Of a stretch of 5,890 nt of DNA, positions 4,984 through 5,890 are shown one piece after another. The notes under the pieces were generated by a model. It was not told the origin of the DNA. It ran no database searches and was given only the letters and a program-made list of their open reading frames with translations. This stretch comes from JAKAWW01 sp049966775 (GTDB taxonomy: Archaea > Micrarchaeota > Micrarchaeia > Micrarchaeales > Micrarchaeaceae): the NCBI GenBank assembly GCA_049966775.1, contig JBMFTZ010000033.1:1-5890 (forward strand), read 5' to 3'. Position 1 is the first letter of the stretch; each line of letters begins with the position of its first letter. The translations under genes and the position numbers were made by a program.

Positions 4984-5553
4984 TTATTGTTCGAGCTCCC
5001 CGGCAAGGTTCTGCGAATCCGTTATGCGCACGCCGCCCCCTCTAAGCAGCTTAAGCATTGTTACCCCAACTGTATTGTAAGTCCTCTTCAACAGCAGTAT
5101 CTTCCGCTCGCCCATTGGCCCCTTGCCTACGCTTAGCACAGAGTCCGGCTGGTCGTCTATTACAAGATCGGCGCGCAGCTTGTCTATTGTATAGGCCTTG
5201 TCGCCGTTCACCACATGTATGTTGTCGGTGCTGATGTTTATGCCATGCCTTGCAAGCATTCTAGAGAGCCACGCCTTGTCAAGACCTTTGTGCTTGGTAA
5301 CGACGTGCAGCTCCGTGCCCTTTTCCTGCATCGACTTCATCGCATTGATTACATTTGCATCTAGCGCGTCCTCTCTAAGCAAAGAAGCGTAGAATTCGCT
5401 GCTGTGCGGGACGAGGTGCATCAAAACAAATACCGCTTCCCTGAATGCGCCGTTCAGCGGCCCGCCGCGCGTTCCCAGCTTGGAATCGAGCTGCCTGCTG
5501 ATGTCATCTATTATGCATCCATCTAAGTCCACTACGGCAATCTTGAAAGCCAT
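4984..5553 (-). CDS. HAD-superfamily phosphatase, 5'-nucleotidase-like
   Basis: A 189-residue protein with all four HAD motifs. Motif I is VVDLDGCIID, with nucleophile Asp9 and acid/base Asp11. Motif II is Thr86 in LHVVTKHKG, motif III is Lys119 in NGDKAYTI, and motif IV is Asp133-Asp134 in ADLVIDDQPDS. Such enzymes hydrolyse phosphoesters through an aspartyl-phosphate with magnesium. The short length, the small helical insert after motif I (about 20-65) and the IDD-P motif IV resemble the deoxyribonucleotidase (NT5C-type) group, so a nucleotide substrate is likely but not shown. The usual Thr/Val after DxDG is Cys13 here. ATG 5553 is chosen because the protein then begins directly with the first strand and a TATA-like box predicts a leader of about 11 bases; ATG 5583 would add ten residues. 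It lies upstream of pth2 on the same strand. Confidence 0.82.
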   Translation of the reverse strand: MAFKIAVVDLDGCIIDDISRQLDSKLGTRGGPLNGAFREAVFVLMHLVPHSSEFYASLLREDALDANVINAMKSMQEKGTELHVVTKHKGLDKAWLSRMLARHGINISTDNIHVVNGDKAYTIDKLRADLVIDDQPDSVLSVGKGPMGERKILLLKRTYNTVGVTMLKLLRGGGVRITDSQNLAGELEQ

Positions 5554-5586
5554 GCAATCGTTGGGTAGAGATACGTATAGCATGTG

Positions 5587-5592
5587 TTTAAA
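5587..5592 (-). promoter_or_regulatory. TATA-like promoter for the HAD gene
   Basis: TTTAAA (5592-5587, in CATATTTAAACAC on the minus strand) predicts initiation near 5564 and an 11-base leader before ATG 5553. The 16-base palindrome at 5628-5643 lies about 36 bases upstream of it. Confidence 0.5.
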
Positions 5593-5627
5593 TATGATTA
5601 TGGTATTGAACGATTGACGAATTCAGT

Positions 5628-5643
5628 ATTGCGCATGCGCAAT
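5628..5643. repeat. Perfect 16-base palindrome, possible operator
   Basis: ATTGCGCATGCGCAAT reads the same on both strands. It lies in the 182-base gap between the partial gene at 5736 and the HAD gene, upstream of the HAD promoter. No T-run follows on the minus strand, so a regulator-binding site is more likely than a terminator. No candidate regulator is nearby. Confidence 0.55.
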
Positions 5644-5669
5644 GCATATCGCGCTTTACCCGCTGGGAT

Positions 5670-5695
5670 TTTTGAAAAGAAGCTGAAAACCCATT
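5670..5695 (-). terminator. Pyrimidine-rich possible terminator of the partial gene
   Basis: On the minus strand, about 45 bases after the stop of the gene at 5736, the sequence runs GGGTTTTCAGCTTCTTTTC. Clustered short T-runs like this can end archaeal transcripts. There is no strong hairpin. Confidence 0.3.
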
Positions 5696-5724
5696 AAGCC
5701 TATGCACCGCTTTGTGGCTGAGCA

Positions 5725-5742
5725 TGCTAAGCCTGCTAAGCC
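5725..5742. repeat. Tandem 9-base duplication at a stop codon
   Basis: TGCTAAGCC occurs twice in direct succession. On the minus strand each copy carries TAG in the frame of the partial gene, so the C-terminus has a second stop nine bases after the first. It is probably a small slippage duplication. Confidence 0.6.
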
Positions 5743-5890
5743 CGGGATAATACTGCTCGCATGGTCTGTTTAATCGAGTGATCTTTAAGATACGCTATGA
5801 GCAGCGTGTTCCCCTTGATGTGCTTTTCCGGAGGCGGCATATACGCTTCCTGATTCGGCATTCCTATGATTTTAGCCTTCCTGTTTCGGC
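5736..5890 (-). CDS. C-terminal end of an unidentified protein (partial)
   Basis: The minus-strand frame entering from the right edge stays open for 50 codons to TAG at 5738-5736. The encoded end is basic and helical in character, with a proline turn (YMPPPEKHIKGN) followed by TLLIAYLKDHSIKQTMRAVL. I do not recognise it. The other two frames on this strand stop within nine codons of the edge, so this one is the best candidate. An in-frame ATG at 5861 could instead make a complete 41-residue protein. It is upstream of, and on the same strand as, the HAD and pth2 genes, but an 182-base gap with a palindrome and promoter separates them. Confidence 0.5.
   Translation of the reverse strand, partial: RNRKAKIIGMPNQEAYMPPPEKHIKGNTLLIAYLKDHSIKQTMRAVLSRA

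Noticed and set aside
5640..5735. A tRNA or small RNA gene in the 5' region of the HAD gene
   Set aside because: I could not find paired acceptor and T arms or box C/D motifs in either strand.

Overview
The window reads as archaeal DNA. It encodes a class I lysyl-tRNA synthetase and a Pth2-type peptidyl-tRNA hydrolase. Several starts have TATA-like boxes about 22-28 bases upstream of a leaderless or very short-leader start, and GGTG-type Shine-Dalgarno motifs occur. The compact layout and small proteins would fit a DPANN-type lineage such as Micrarchaeota, but that placement is a guess from style.

Layout. 1-264 is AT-rich and non-coding as far as I can tell; it has an imperfect inverted repeat and an 11-base direct repeat, and ends in a promoter. 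265-717 (+) is an unrecognised 150-aa protein. Convergent to it is lysS (844-2385, -). 2386-2620 is a divergent intergenic region. 2621-3569 (+) is a decayed HAD-family phosphatase gene (phosphomannomutase-like) with about four frameshifts, a missing C-terminal half and an insertion. ilvE (3591-4526, +) follows directly. Convergent to ilvE are pth2 (4593-4952, -) and, upstream of it, a small HAD phosphatase of the 5'-nucleotidase type (4984-5553, -). 5554-5735 is intergenic with a perfect 16-base palindrome, and 5736-5890 (-) holds the C-terminal end of an unidentified gene running off the window.

The most interesting part is the roughly 466-base insertion inside the HAD pseudogene (about 2916-3381). 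It has matching subterminal hairpins at both ends, follows a TTAC tetranucleotide, and its conceptual removal rejoins the host reading frame exactly. Those are the hallmarks of an IS200/IS605-type element. Inside is a small ribbon-helix-helix gene followed by what looks like a TnpB gene collapsed to its first ~20 and last ~53 codons. The element has therefore lost the nuclease but kept the tnpB 3' end plus right end, where TnpB guide (omega) RNAs are encoded in this family.

The intact genes are housekeeping: lysS charges tRNA-Lys, pth2 recycles peptidyl-tRNA, and ilvE makes or degrades branched-chain amino acids. The gene order suggests independent short transcription units, most with their own promoter, rather than a shared pathway operon.
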